DNA of 64,000 nucleotides, from the NCBI RefSeq assembly GCF_033807715.1, contig NC_084587.1, positions 24,776,517 through 24,840,516 of the forward strand, in the 5' to 3' direction. Source of the DNA: Cololabis saira. Taxonomy: Eukaryota > Chordata > Actinopteri > Beloniformes > Belonidae. Position 1 is the stretch's first letter. Each line of letters opens with the position of its first letter. Of this stretch, positions 13,725-22,154 are shown piece by piece. A program made the translations under genes and the position numbers. The notes beneath the pieces are model-generated. The model was not told the origin of the DNA, made no database searches, and was given only the letters and a program-made list of their open reading frames with translations.

Positions 13725-14223
13725 CGCGCAGTCTACCAGGGGGGATTCAAGTCGGGGGGGTTTCAACCCGAGGCTCCGCCTCCCCCCACAGATACAAAGA
13801 GTCTGAATGATTGACAAGATGGTTCACTCCGTTCATTTTTTTCCGCTAAGGAACAAACGCGCCCAGGTGCTAAGACCGATGCACAGAGTGAGCCCTCTTG
13901 TCATCCAGTGTGTTTGGAGGCCGGAGACGAAGAAAACAAATATGCGTGCATATGGCCATTTATCGAGGCCGGAAAAATTATCAAGTCCATTTTCATTTAT
14001 CGTGCAATTAATTGATTTATTGATTATCGTCCCAGGCCTACTCTTGACAGGGCCAGATCTCAACAACACTCTTGTGGGAGTACTCATCAGATTTCGTAGA
14101 GAAGTCATAGTGGTGACAGCAGACATCAAACAAATGTGTCACTGTTTTTTAATGCAGGAACAAGGCAGGAACCTTCTGAGGGTCCTCTAGTTCTGTGACA
14201 ATGATCCATCAGAAGATGTCACT

Positions 14224-14271
14224 CGGTGCGTCCGAAATGCCATACTAAACAATATATACTAAAAAGTATAC
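14224..14271. mobile_element. MITE terminus interrupted by a TTAA-flanked element
   Basis: GGTGCGTCCGAAATGCCATA is a fish-MITE-style terminus that follows directly on BEL/Pao sequence. The sequence after the TTAA-flanked insertion (23317-23350, GTTCGGCACACTTTTGAG…AGTATGCAC) is probably the other part of the same small element. It is the first layer inserted into the BEL/Pao copy. Confidence 0.5.
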
Positions 14272-14593
14272 TTAAAGCAGCACTATGTAACTTTTCCACC
14301 TTAATATAATATTTCCAGAGTCATTGTGATGGTACATCAACTTACAACAGGTTTATTGACACCTCTGTCATGGTCTGAAGGGGTCTGTATCGCCTTCTCT
14401 GGCACTATGTAACTTTGAGGAGCATGGTAGGAACCCTTCCACACTAAAAAACTACAATTTTTGTTTACGGCTTTGACTGTTTAACGGCATACGTCACTTC
14501 CCCCTCCTTCCTGATTCGTAGTCGAGACGAAAATGGGCGGGGCGTGGAGCGCAGAGCTCAGGTTGGTGGTGAGCTGAACGCGGAGCTGTTATC

Positions 14594-14734
14594 ATGGCCG
14601 AAGCAGCGAAAAAAACAAAGAAAATAAAACTTTTATCGGAGGAGGCGATAAAAAGAAAGCGGGAGAGTAACAAGCTAAATGCCCGGACAAGAATAAACAT
14701 TGGCCCGGCGTTCACTCGCTACAAGCCCTTGTAG
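14594..14734 (+). pseudogene. Transposon-associated protein N-terminus (46 aa relic)
   Basis: A short frame starts at ATG 14594: a lysine-rich start (MAEAAKKTKKIKLLSEEAIK), then RESNKLNARTRINIGPAFTR, and a premature TAG. The R-x-R-INIG-AF-R block resembles the beginning of a family of uncharacterised fish proteins that I associate with transposons; this is recall only. It lies inside the TTAA-flanked element, in the same orientation as the exon relic at 15354. Confidence 0.4.
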
Positions 14735-15353
14735 CCGTCGTCTTGGACAAGAGATGGTTGAAGGATGTAAAGACGTTCATCACTTTCAGGTATGCACTTT
14801 TGTCAACACCTATGTCAGTGTGTTTTACAAAAACAATTATCCTGAAACTACTACAGCTGGTGTAAGTGTTGCTACTGTATCAAATGTCAATATCTATGTA
14901 AACAATTTGACTCTGCAGGTCTGTTTATACAGATATTCATACACTGATGATAAAAGCAACACATTTGTAGATACAGTAAAATATAGCCAGAAAAATTTAA
15001 TATATAGGCAAAGTATACACTCCCAGATAAAAATAATACCATATAACACCATATAAGCATATAAAATAAATCTACTTTGTTGGAATTATATTAAAATAAT
15101 AACAAGGGTAGTAAAATAAACCTTATATGGTGTTTATAATGTGTAGTTTTATCTTGTGAGTGTATAAATATATACATTTCTCTAATTTTTCTATAGCTAT
15201 ACATTACTTTCTTTTACTGTCTGCATAATTACAGTGACTTCAGCAACGAAAAAAATTCAAACTTGTGATCAACAAAGTATGTTGATTGATTTATAGGTCA
15301 GTAATTATCAGAAAGAAATAATGTTTTTGTATCTTTATTCTCACACTCTGCAG

Positions 15354-15495
15354 GACTACAGCAGATCTGGAAAACTTCCAGAATCACATCCTCATGTATG
15401 CAGGGAAGCGGTTCTCCTACACTCCACCAGTGTATCACACGCGGACTCTCCCAGCACGAAACAAGGATGGACACAAGATGCTACTGCTACTATAG
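15354..15495 (+). pseudogene. Exon-like relic of a transposon-associated protein
   Basis: After a pyrimidine-rich tract and a TGCAG acceptor-like site, 46 codons read DLENFQNHILMYAGKRFSYT then PPVYHTRTLPARNKDGHK and end at TAG (15493-15495). The HILMYA-KRFS-TPPVY pattern again resembles uncharacterised fish transposon-associated proteins. Together with 14594-14734 it suggests a spliced plus-strand gene inside the TTAA-flanked element, now decayed. Confidence 0.4.
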
Positions 15496-15874
15496 TCATT
15501 GTATTTATTTACAGTAACTTCTTACACTGTTTCATAGTTCAGTTTTTATTATCAGTTCATTATTTTTAGTTTATTTTTATTTACACTTGTTTACTTTATT
15601 CACAGTAATTTATCCTGTCATACAGTTGTTCATTACTGCTACTGTGATACAGATTACTTATTGTTTATAATAAGTATGTATGGGATAACTGCTGTCACTA
15701 TGCAAATGACAAAGTTCAAGAATTTTTCTATTTTCTGAAAGGTGTGTAAATAAAAGTCTGTCTTGTTTTGCACAAATGTCTTTATTTTAAACACACACAA
15801 AAACTGTACAGGAAAAAATGGAACAAAAAAAAAAAAATCTAAATATTTGCAGTAATCCTCATAAAGGTTCCATT

Positions 15875-16034
15875 CTACAGAAGACAGCAAACCCTGAAAC
15901 CAGTGTACTGTCCCATTGGGTCTGGACAGGTGTCCAGAGCACAAACTGGCGATATGCTGCGTGTCGGTTCTGTCTTTGTGATGGTTCAAACTCTGATGCA
16001 GAGGTAGAGGTGTTCTCAGGAACAGCAGATTCCT
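15875..16034 (-). pseudogene. P2X7 C-terminal-like domain relic
   Basis: On the minus strand, after an acceptor-like TTTTATCAG, the frame reads …QRQNRHAAYRQFVLW…. One frame over it reads PDPMGQYTGFRVCCLL followed by a stop. AYRQFV-W and GQY-GF are hallmarks of the cytoplasmic 'ballast' domain of P2X7 receptors and of the many transposon-linked fish copies of that domain. The zinc-binding cysteines expected between the two blocks are missing, so the domain is internally deleted and frameshifted. It lies in the TTAA-flanked element close to the gypsy insertion. Confidence 0.45.
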
Positions 16035-16306
16035 GATAAAACAAGAGACAGAATTGTTATGATACAAATGTAAATGTAGAGTTCTATGTTCAATAAGAAT
16101 CAAAATTAGAATGTTTTCACATACAGGGGATTCATCTTGGGTTTTGATAATTCTAAAATTACTGACAATATCAACAACAGACACATAGAATAATAATAGT
16201 GATCATAAAATTGTGTAATTCGCAATGAGGAAGCTTTATAAAATAATAATACAATTGAATAGAGTTACAGCACTAGACGAAATAATGCAATGCAAAGAAA
16301 ATGTAT

Positions 16307-16649
16307 TGTAGCGATCAGGATGCATCAGAAGGATGAGGAAGCGTAAACCAGTTTAACAGATTTATTATCTGTCACAGAAATGGGTTACTGATGGCCGTAA
16401 CCACGCCAAAACAACAAAAACGCTGCTGAGTTACTCAATCAGCTGTTCAACTCCGCTCAACAGCTGTTCAACTGACGCGCCTCCTAACGGGCGCCGCTCA
16501 GCCGCTCTACGCATGCGCACACTCACACTCACAACTCCCGTGCTTACCCCGCCCCTACCTGTTCTCTACCCACAGGCTTAACATTAAACAGAACATCTGA
16601 ACATGACAACATTACTAACATAACTGAACATAACTGCAGGGTCGCTACA
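16307..16649 (-). repeat. 3' LTR of the gypsy element
   Basis: 343 bp, TG…CA boundaries with 8 bp terminal inverted repeats. It reads as base-for-base identical to 21515-21857. On the coding (minus) strand AATAAA lies at 16366-16361, about 55-60 bp before the LTR end, the position expected for the polyadenylation signal. Confidence 0.95.
16361..16366 (-). terminator. Polyadenylation signal AATAAA in the 3' LTR
   Basis: Canonical AATAAA on the minus strand, in the sequence context ACAGATAATAAATCTG. This would direct 3' end formation of the gypsy transcript. Confidence 0.6.
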
Positions 16650-16651
16650 TT

Positions 16652-16662
16652 ACCCCCCCCTT
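16652..16662 (-). other. Polypurine tract of the gypsy element
   Basis: Read on the minus strand, AAGGGGGGGGT lies between the pol stop (TAG, 16666-16664) and the 3' LTR. In LTR retroelements this tract primes plus-strand DNA synthesis. Confidence 0.8.
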
Positions 16663-16663
16663 A

Positions 16664-19600
16664 CTAAGTCCCTCGCCCCGAGGGGTGGCATAAAAAGTCT
16701 CTGAGGTGGCCCGGGGCTCTTCTCAGTCTCTGAGGCCGCCTTGGGGTGAACTCACGCGGCTGCACCTGCAGTCTGGGAACATCCTGCCTAAGAGCAGGGG
16801 GTGAGTTTGTGGGTGGGGGAGAGTGTGGGGAATCAGAGGGGGACACAGTCACTGAATCCGGGGGTGTGACTGCCTGGTTTCTCTGAGAAGGTGTAGGGGG
16901 GTTGAGGCGCTGATGTGGGCGTGCATCACCTCTGTATGGGGCCAGCCTGTCTCTGTGGAGGACCACCCGTCTCCCTCTAGGTGGCAGCTGGACCCTGTAG
17001 ACCACCTCTCCCAGCTTCTCCAATACCTCACAGGGGCCCACCCAGTGACAGTCCAACTTAGGGCACCGGCCCTTCTTTCTTCTTGGACTATACACCCACA
17101 CCAGGTCCCTGACCTTGAAGTCCCCCCCTCTAGCTCTTGTATCGTAATTTCTTTTCTGTCTCATGCCAGCCTTCTGTAACTGGTCACGGGCAAAAGCATG
17201 TGCTGACTCCATCCTATCTTGGAGCCTCCTGGCGTATTCCGGTCCCGGTGGGACTGTCGGTGTGTCTGGGGGTCTGCCAAGAGCCATTTCTGCTGGTGTC
17301 CTTAGCTCTCGCCCCAACATGAGCAGGGCTGGTGTGCATGAGGTGGAATCCTGCACAGCCGATCTGTAGGCCCATAGGACGAGAGGGAGGTGCATGTCCC
17401 AATCACGCTGATGCTCCGCAGTGAGGATAGCGAGTTGTTTTGCCAGAGTCCTGTTGAAACGTTCAACCAGTCCATCACTCTGCGGATGGAGAGGAGTAGT
17501 CTGTGTCTTTTGCATGCCCAGCCGGTCACACATAGCAGTGAACACTCTAGACTCAAAGTTTCTACCTTGGTCACTGTGGATGACCTCAGCCGCTCCGAAT
17601 CTGGCAAACATGCCCTCCACCAGAGCATCTACCACGGTCACCGCCTCCTGGTCGGGTATAGCATATGCCTCTGGCCATTTTGTAAAATAGTCCATAGCGG
17701 CCAGGACATAACGGTTCCCCTTTTCTGTACGTGGGAACGGGCCCATTATGTCCACTGCCACCCTCTCCATCGGGGCACCCACTGCCAGCTGTTGAAGTTG
17801 GGCACGTGACAGATCAGTGGGACCTTTGTGCGCTGTACAAAGGTCACAGCGACGGCAAAAGTCCTCAACATCCCTCCTGAGCTGGCCCCAGTAGAAGCTC
17901 TGGCGGAGTCGACGCAGGGTTTTGGAGACGCCAAAGTGTCCTGCTCCCGTGGTTCCATGAGAGGCTCTAAGCACTGATTCCCTCAGAGCTCTGGGGACCA
18001 CCACCTGCCACCTCTCCTCCCCTGTAGCAGTCTCTTTCCAGGCTCTCTGAAGCACTCCATCCATCAGCCGGAGAGCCTCAAACTTTGAAAACAGTCCTTT
18101 GGTGGCAGGCGAGCACCCAGCGACCTCATTCCACAGTGGCTTTTGTCCTGACTCCACCCACCTCAGCACCGGGTGTAGATCAGCATCCTGTTCCTGCTGC
18201 GCTCTCCAGTCAGTTGGGTCGATAACCTGCGTCTCTCTGCAGACCGGCCCGGCCCCATGGTGTGTGTGATCTTGCTCCTCCCCTGCCCGGAGCTCTTTCT
18301 CCCGATCCTCTCTCTTTTCGCAGTACCGGCAGCCGCTGGGAGCACAGGGGCGCCGGGACATGGCGTCAGCATTGGTATGGCGAGCCCCAGCCCTGTACTC
18401 CACTGTGAAGACGTATGGCGCCAGCTCCTCCAACCAGCGCGCAATCTGCCCCTCAGGCTCCTTGAAAGACATCAACCACTGGAGGGCTGCGTGGTCAGTC
18501 CGCACCGTGAAGGGCAGGCCGCACAAGTAATACCTGAAGTGGCTGATTGCTCTCACGATTGCAAGCAACTCTCTGCGTGTCACACAATAGCGCCGTTCCG
18601 CCTTGTTGAAGGTTTTGCTGAAGTACGCCACCACTTTCTCCCCCTCTGACCCCACCTGACTCAACACCGCCCCCATCCCGACATCACTGGCATCTGTGTC
18701 CAGGACAAACGGTAGGTTGAGGTCTGGGGGGGTGAGGATGGGAGACTCCGTCAAGGCCTTCTTCAAAGAGCTGAAGGCCAGCTCGCACTCAAGAGTCCAG
18801 GCAAAATCACAGTCTTTCCGTTGCAGGCAGAACAGGGGTGCGGCTATACAAGAGAAGCCACGCACGAACCGCCTGTAATAAGACGCAAGTCCAAGGAAAC
18901 TCTTCAGCTCCCGTAGATTAGTGGGGGCTGGCCAGTCCTTTACTGCCCGCACCTTGTCCTCCAAGGTGCTGATGCCTTCTCCTCCGACTCTGTGTCCCAA
19001 GAACTCCAACTCTCTCCTCATGAAGCAGCACTTGTCGGGGTGGAGCTTCAGCCCCGCTGCTGCTATCCTCTGTAGAACCTGTCGCAGAGCTCCTAAGGCC
19101 GCTTGGAAGGAGCTCCCGTGGACCAGGATATCGTCCAGGTAGACCAGGCACTTCTGTCGGGGGACGTCGGCCAGCACTTTTTCCATTAGCCGTTCAAACG
19201 TGGCCGGGGCGTTGCACAGGCCGAAGCAGAGAACTCGAAACTGCCACAGCCCCTGTCCAGTGCAAAAAGCTGTCTTTGGTCTAGCTTCAGGACTGAGGGG
19301 CACCTGCCAATACCCGCTGCGCAGGTCTAGGGAGGAGAACCAGGACGAGCCGGACACTAAGTCCAGACACTCGTCGATGCGGGGCAGCGGGTATGAGTCT
19401 TTCTTGGTCACACTATTCAGCGGTCTGTAGTCCACGCAGAATCTCATCTTTGGACTCCTTTTCTTATTGACCATCACAACCCCCGAGGCCCAGGGGCTGT
19501 CAGAGGGTTCAATGATGCCGGTTGACAACATCTCATCAATAGCACTGTCTGCTGCTGTCTGATGGGCCAGGGGGAGGCGACGGGGGCGTGTTTTGATGGG

Positions 19601-20461
19601 CCGTGCATCGCCTGTGTCAATTTCGTGCTGCACCAAGTGTGTCAGGCCCACCTCCTCTTCCGTCAAAGCAAAAATGTCCTTAAACTCCCACAATACCTGC
19701 CACAGCTCCTCCTGCTGCTCAGGTTCCAAGCTATCACAGCTGCGTTTCCACACCTCCCTCACTGCTGCCAGTCTGTCCACTCCCAGAGCTGTGGGTTGTT
19801 GAGTGGGGGTGAGGCTGGGGGCGGGGCTGGGGATAGCATTGGTGTTGGGGGGCATTGCTGCAGGAGGGGGGATTTGGAGCGGGGGGTGTGTTTCAGCCAC
19901 TCTCGAGGTTGGTGGGTGTGGTGACGTGGCTAGCGTGGGGTGCACCATTTCAACTGTGGGACCCCCTGGAAAGGCCAGTGTGTTCTTCCCCAGATCTAGC
20001 ACACAGCGAGCAGCCCTCAGGAAGTCCAGTCCTAATATACAGGGGTCCTGTACTTCTGCAACCCACACCTTAAAAGACACTGACAGCCCCCCCACCCGTA
20101 TAGCCACAACCCCTTTCCCAAGCATGGGGGCTAACCCACCAGTCACTGTTCGCAGCTTCACAAGAGTGGGTGTCAACTGTGTCCCGGCTGGAACCACGTC
20201 CGGTCTCATTAATGTAGCTGTGGAGCCGGTGTCGACAAGGGCCGTACATGGAGCCCCTGCCAGGGTGACTGGAACATGGCAGAAATCCCCCATGTGAGTC
20301 CAACCAACCACCCTCACAGACTCAGCGATGTCATCTGCTTCTGGGGGGAGTGGAGCCCCGCTCCCCCGTCCGTGCGGCTGGGCTCCGTCCAATGAAATCA
20401 AGGCAGGGTGGGACACCGGGGTGGGGGTCTGTGTCGTCCCATTTACACAGACCCGGGGGCG
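16664..20461 (-). CDS. pol: Gypsy Pol polyprotein (protease-RT-RNase H-integrase)
   Basis: An uninterrupted 1,265-codon frame entered from gag by -1 frameshifting. Numbering from the residue at 20416: aspartic protease VDTGST at 61-66 and ILGLDF at 127-132; reverse transcriptase with FSSLDLRSGYW around 360-370 and catalytic YLDD at 426-429; RNase H with DTDAS at 573-577 and TDHAALQWL near 640; integrase with an HHCC zinc site (H820, H827, C857, C860) and DDE triad D889, D949, E985 (35-residue D-E spacing); then a GPY/F-like module (WVGPCEVLEKLGEVVYRVQL). It makes, matures and integrates the element's cDNA. All catalytic residues are present and there are no stops. No chromodomain follows. It may be active. 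Confidence 0.95.
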   Translation of the reverse strand, partial: RPRVCVNGTTQTPTPVSHPALISLDGAQPHGRGSGAPLPPEADDIAESVRVVGWTHMGDFCHVPVTLAGAPCTALVDTGSTATLMRPDVVPAGTQLTPTLVKLRTVTGGLAPMLGKGVVAIRVGGLSVSFKVWVAEVQDPCILGLDFLRAARCVLDLGKNTLAFPGGPTVEMVHPTLATSPHPPTSRVAETHPPLQIPPPAAMPPNTNAIPSPAPSLTPTQQPTALGVDRLAAVREVWKRSCDSLEPEQQEELWQVLWEFKDIFALTEEEVGLTHLVQHEIDTGDARPIKTRPRRLPLAHQTAADSAIDEMLSTGIIEPSDSPWASGVVMVNKKRSPKMRFCVDYRPLNSVTKKDSYPLPRIDECLDLVSGSSWFSSLDLRSGYWQVPLSPEARPKTAFCTGQGLWQFRVLCFGLCNAPATFERLMEKVLADVPRQKCLVYLDDILVHGSSFQAALGALRQVLQRIAAAGLKLHPDKCCFMRRELEFLGHRVGGEGISTLEDKVRAVKDWPAPTNLRELKSFLGLASYYRRFVRGFSCIAAPLFCLQRKDCDFAWTLECELAFSSLKKALTESPILTPPDLNLPFVLDTDASDVGMGAVLSQVGSEGEKVVAYFSKTFNKAERRYCVTRRELLAIVRAISHFRYYLCGLPFTVRTDHAALQWLMSFKEPEGQIARWLEELAPYVFTVEYRAGARHTNADAMSRRPCAPSGCRYCEKREDREKELRAGEEQDHTHHGAGPVCRETQVIDPTDWRAQQEQDADLHPVLRWVESGQKPLWNEVAGCSPATKGLFSKFEALRLMDGVLQRAWKETATGEERWQVVVPRALRESVLRASHGTTGAGHFGVSKTLRRLRQSFYWGQLRRDVEDFCRRCDLCTAHKGPTDLSRAQLQQLAVGAPMERVAVDIMGPFPRTEKGNRYVLAAMDYFTKWPEAYAIPDQEAVTVVDALVEGMFARFGAAEVIHSDQGRNFESRVFTAMCDRLGMQKTQTTPLHPQSDGLVERFNRTLAKQLAILTAEHQRDWDMHLPLVLWAYRSAVQDSTSCTPALLMLGRELRTPAEMALGRPPDTPTVPPGPEYARRLQDRMESAHAFARDQLQKAGMRQKRNYDTRARGGDFKVRDLVWVYSPRRKKGRCPKLDCHWVGPCEVLEKLGEVVYRVQLPPRGRRVVLHRDRLAPYRGDARPHQRLNPPTPSQRNQAVTPPDSVTVSPSDSPHSPPPTNSPPALRQDVPRLQVQPREFTPRRPQRLRRAPGHLRDFLCHPSGRGT

Positions 20462-20467
20462 TTTCCC
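20409..20467 (-). promoter_or_regulatory. Programmed -1 frameshift signal (slippery heptamer plus H-type pseudoknot)
   Basis: Minus strand: heptamer G GGA AAC (20467-20461) in the gag frame, 6 nt spacer, stem 1 GGGTCTGTGT (20454-20445) pairing perfectly with ACACAGACCC (20434-20425), and stem 2 TGGGAC in the loop (20441-20436) pairing with GTCCCA (20414-20409). Loop 1 is AAA, one G separates the stems, and loop 2 is 10 nt. The gag TAA (20445-20443) lies at the stem/loop boundary. Pol is in the -1 frame and open from this site. GGGAAAC fits the X XXY YYZ rule for tandem -1 slippage in retroviruses. Confidence 0.88.
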
Positions 20468-21435
20468 TGAATATCAGCACGCCTGGGGCACCTCACGCTT
20501 ATATGGCCAGCCTGGCCACACAGCCAACACACAAGGGGGCCCCGGCGAGGGCGGGTGCCGCTCTGTAGTGATTGTAGAGACACAGCACGGATCAGTTCAG
20601 TCAACTCGGCCGCCCATGCTGGTTTCTCTTGTCCTGGGTCTCCCTGCATCGCCGTCCTCACAACAGGGTTGCTCTCCGGGTGGCCGCCCTCTACTGCTCC
20701 TCCAACGACCTCTCTCTCCAACGCCATCTCCAGTGCTTCCTGCAGAGAGCTGGGGTGTGCCAGTTGAGTCTGGATGCGCAGCTCTCTTGGGGTTATGGCT
20801 CGGATGAACTGGTCCCTGGCCAGCTCGCTCTGCACCTCAGGAGACATGTGGGCGTATGCTCTCCGTGCCAGGGTTTCAATGTCATTAGCCAATATGCGGA
20901 GCGGCTCCCCTGGCTGTCTCTGTCTGCTTGACAGCTCTGAACGCAGCACACCAGGCTGGCTGCACTGACCAAACCGCCGCTTCAGAGCCCCAACCAAGGC
21001 CCCATAGTCCGCCCTCTCGGATGGGCTGAGTAGGAGCAAGCAGGATAAGGCTTCTTCTGTAAGGCACAGAGCTAGCTGGAGTGCCTTTTTGTCCTCAGAC
21101 CAGCCCACAGCCTGAGCCAACAGTTCAAATTGAGCCTGGAAGGCTTCCCAGTCCGCTTTACCATTGTATTTCGGTGTTTTCACCTGGAACTGGTTATAAT
21201 GGGCGCCACCATCCTTGGTTACATCCGGCACCACGTCACTTTCGGCAGGAGCTCCCCTGCTGGAGCGCCGCCCCGCGCTGGGTGAGTCGAAACCGGCAGC
21301 AGCAGCCAGCTCTATGGCTGTCTGTCTAAGGCGAGACAAACGTTCTGGGGCATTGTCATAATCACGCCATACACCGTCCATCCCCTCCTGTTTGACCTTC
21401 TGGCGAGCTCCGGATCGTTCCTGACGTGCTGCCAT
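20443..21435 (-). CDS. gag: Gypsy Gag polyprotein
   Basis: 330 codons from ATG at 21435 to TAA at 20445-20443. The frame is open further upstream only into the primer-binding region, where the first codon would be a TTG, so the ATG is preferred. The central region (…YNGKADWEAFQAQFELLAQ… to …LREALE-like segment) is of the Retrotrans_gag capsid type. A single CCHC zinc knuckle, CWLCGQAGHISVRC (residues 303-316), is at the C-terminus. Gag packages the RNA and forms the particle. The frame stops 6 codons after the slippery heptamer, so Pol is made as a Gag-Pol fusion in a minority of translation events. Confidence 0.93.
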   Translation of the reverse strand: MAARQERSGARQKVKQEGMDGVWRDYDNAPERLSRLRQTAIELAAAAGFDSPSAGRRSSRGAPAESDVVPDVTKDGGAHYNQFQVKTPKYNGKADWEAFQAQFELLAQAVGWSEDKKALQLALCLTEEALSCLLLLSPSERADYGALVGALKRRFGQCSQPGVLRSELSSRQRQPGEPLRILANDIETLARRAYAHMSPEVQSELARDQFIRAITPRELRIQTQLAHPSSLQEALEMALEREVVGGAVEGGHPESNPVVRTAMQGDPGQEKPAWAAELTELIRAVSLQSLQSGTRPRRGPLVCWLCGQAGHISVRCPRRADIQGNAPGSV

Positions 21436-21496
21436 TACGTTTAACTGGCGAGGAAGAGCTGACGTTGGCAGAGCAGGGTGGAGGAAAATCCGTTGT

Positions 21497-21514
21497 TTAA
21501 CTTCTGACACCAAA
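21497..21514 (-). other. Primer-binding-site candidate
   Basis: Directly after the 5' LTR the minus strand reads TTTGGTGTCAGAAG. The TGG, two bases from the LTR, would pair with a tRNA 3' CCA end. The tRNA species was not assigned. Confidence 0.65.
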
Positions 21515-21857
21515 TGTAGCGATCAGGATGCATCAGAAGGATGAGGAAGCGTAAACCAGTTTAACAGATTTATTATCTGTCACAGAAATGGGTTACTGAT
21601 GGCCGTAACCACGCCAAAACAACAAAAACGCTGCTGAGTTACTCAATCAGCTGTTCAACTCCGCTCAACAGCTGTTCAACTGACGCGCCTCCTAACGGGC
21701 GCCGCTCAGCCGCTCTACGCATGCGCACACTCACACTCACAACTCCCGTGCTTACCCCGCCCCTACCTGTTCTCTACCCACAGGCTTAACATTAAACAGA
21801 ACATCTGAACATGACAACATTACTAACATAACTGAACATAACTGCAGGGTCGCTACA
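21515..21857 (-). repeat. 5' LTR of the gypsy element
   Basis: 343 bp, the same sequence as 16307-16649 by reading. It would drive transcription leftwards into gag. No TATA box is obvious. A GC box and an NRF-1-like palindrome are present. Confidence 0.95.
21716..21763 (-). promoter_or_regulatory. NRF-1-like palindrome and GC box in the 5' LTR
   Basis: GCGCATGCG within TGTGCGCATGCGTAG (about 21716-21729) matches the NRF-1 core, and GGGGCGGGG (21755-21763) is a Sp1-type GC box. Both lie mid-LTR, as for a TATA-less CpG promoter. The identical pair occurs in the other LTR at 16508-16555. Function is inferred from motif identity only. Confidence 0.5.
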
Positions 21858-22154
21858 TTATAGAACATTTCGAGTATTTTTCCTGAGAACTGTAAAATTG
21901 TGCAGGGCTGATCTGCAAAATATAACTGGACTACTAATTTATGATGAAGTCCCTCTAAAAAAGGTGACAGGAAAAAGGTGCAGAGCGTATGAGTTTGTAG
22001 AGCGCATTATCTCGCTGAAACAGTGACTTCACTAATAAAACCAAGTTGAACTTGGTGATTTTCAACATCGTCATAATATATTGATTAGCCAAAAATAGAT
22101 ACATTACCTCTTCGCTATCCATCCTGCAAACAACCGCTGAAAACAGAAAGGTAG

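Larger units (their letters stand above)
13047..14040. mobile_element. hAT-type element carrying rDNA
   Basis: The ends TAGGCCTGGGACGATAA and TTATCGTCCCAGGCCTA are inverted copies that match over about 16 bp. The element (994 bp) is bounded by a perfect 8 bp duplication CTCTTGAC (13039-13046 and 14041-14048). The terminal about 180 bp on the left and about 250 bp on the right are ordinary AT-rich hAT sequence. The middle is GC-rich ribosomal DNA (ITS2-like plus the 28S start). No transposase is present. Confidence 0.9.
12961..14220 (+). pseudogene. BEL/Pao retrotransposon RT fragment, split by a hAT element
   Basis: Two pieces (about 12961-13046 and 14041-14220) read in one frame as the start of a BEL/Pao-type reverse transcriptase. 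The first gives RVVFDSSSQYDG. The second gives GPDLNNTLVGVLIRFR, then VTADIKQM, the family's first catalytic-aspartate region, and RNLLRVL followed by a TAG stop. Past the stop a shifted frame still shows NDPSEDVT. The hAT element at 13047-14040 separates the pieces, and its target duplication lies inside the RT codons. The remaining RT and RNase H are absent. The integrase part lies at 23360-23890 beyond nested insertions. Confidence 0.75.
16307..21857 (-). mobile_element. Ty3/gypsy LTR retrotransposon, apparently intact
   Basis: A complete 5,551 bp element on the minus strand: 5' LTR (21515-21857), primer-binding-site candidate, gag (20443-21435), a -1 frameshift signal, pol (16664-20461), a polypurine tract and a 3' LTR (16307-16649). 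The LTRs are both 343 bp, read as identical, and end in the 8 bp inverted repeat TGTAGCGA/TCGCTACA. Domain order protease-RT-RNase H-integrase is that of Ty3/gypsy (Metaviridae). There is no env, and no chromodomain follows the integrase. Flanks (ATGTAT left, TTATAG right) show no perfect 4-6 bp target duplication. It sits inside the family A TTAA element. Confidence 0.95.

Noticed and set aside
16301..16306. GTAT (left) and TTAT (right) as a 4 bp target duplication of the gypsy element
   Set aside because: One mismatch in four bases is no evidence when the LTRs themselves read as identical.
20328..20807. 159-codon plus-strand frame over the gag-pol junction
   Set aside because: Antisense shadow of the gypsy gag/pol frames, with no family resemblance.
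21436..21513. N-terminal extension of gag upstream of ATG 21435
   Set aside because: It would start at TTG inside the primer-binding region directly at the LTR edge. The ATG at 21435 is the reasonable start.
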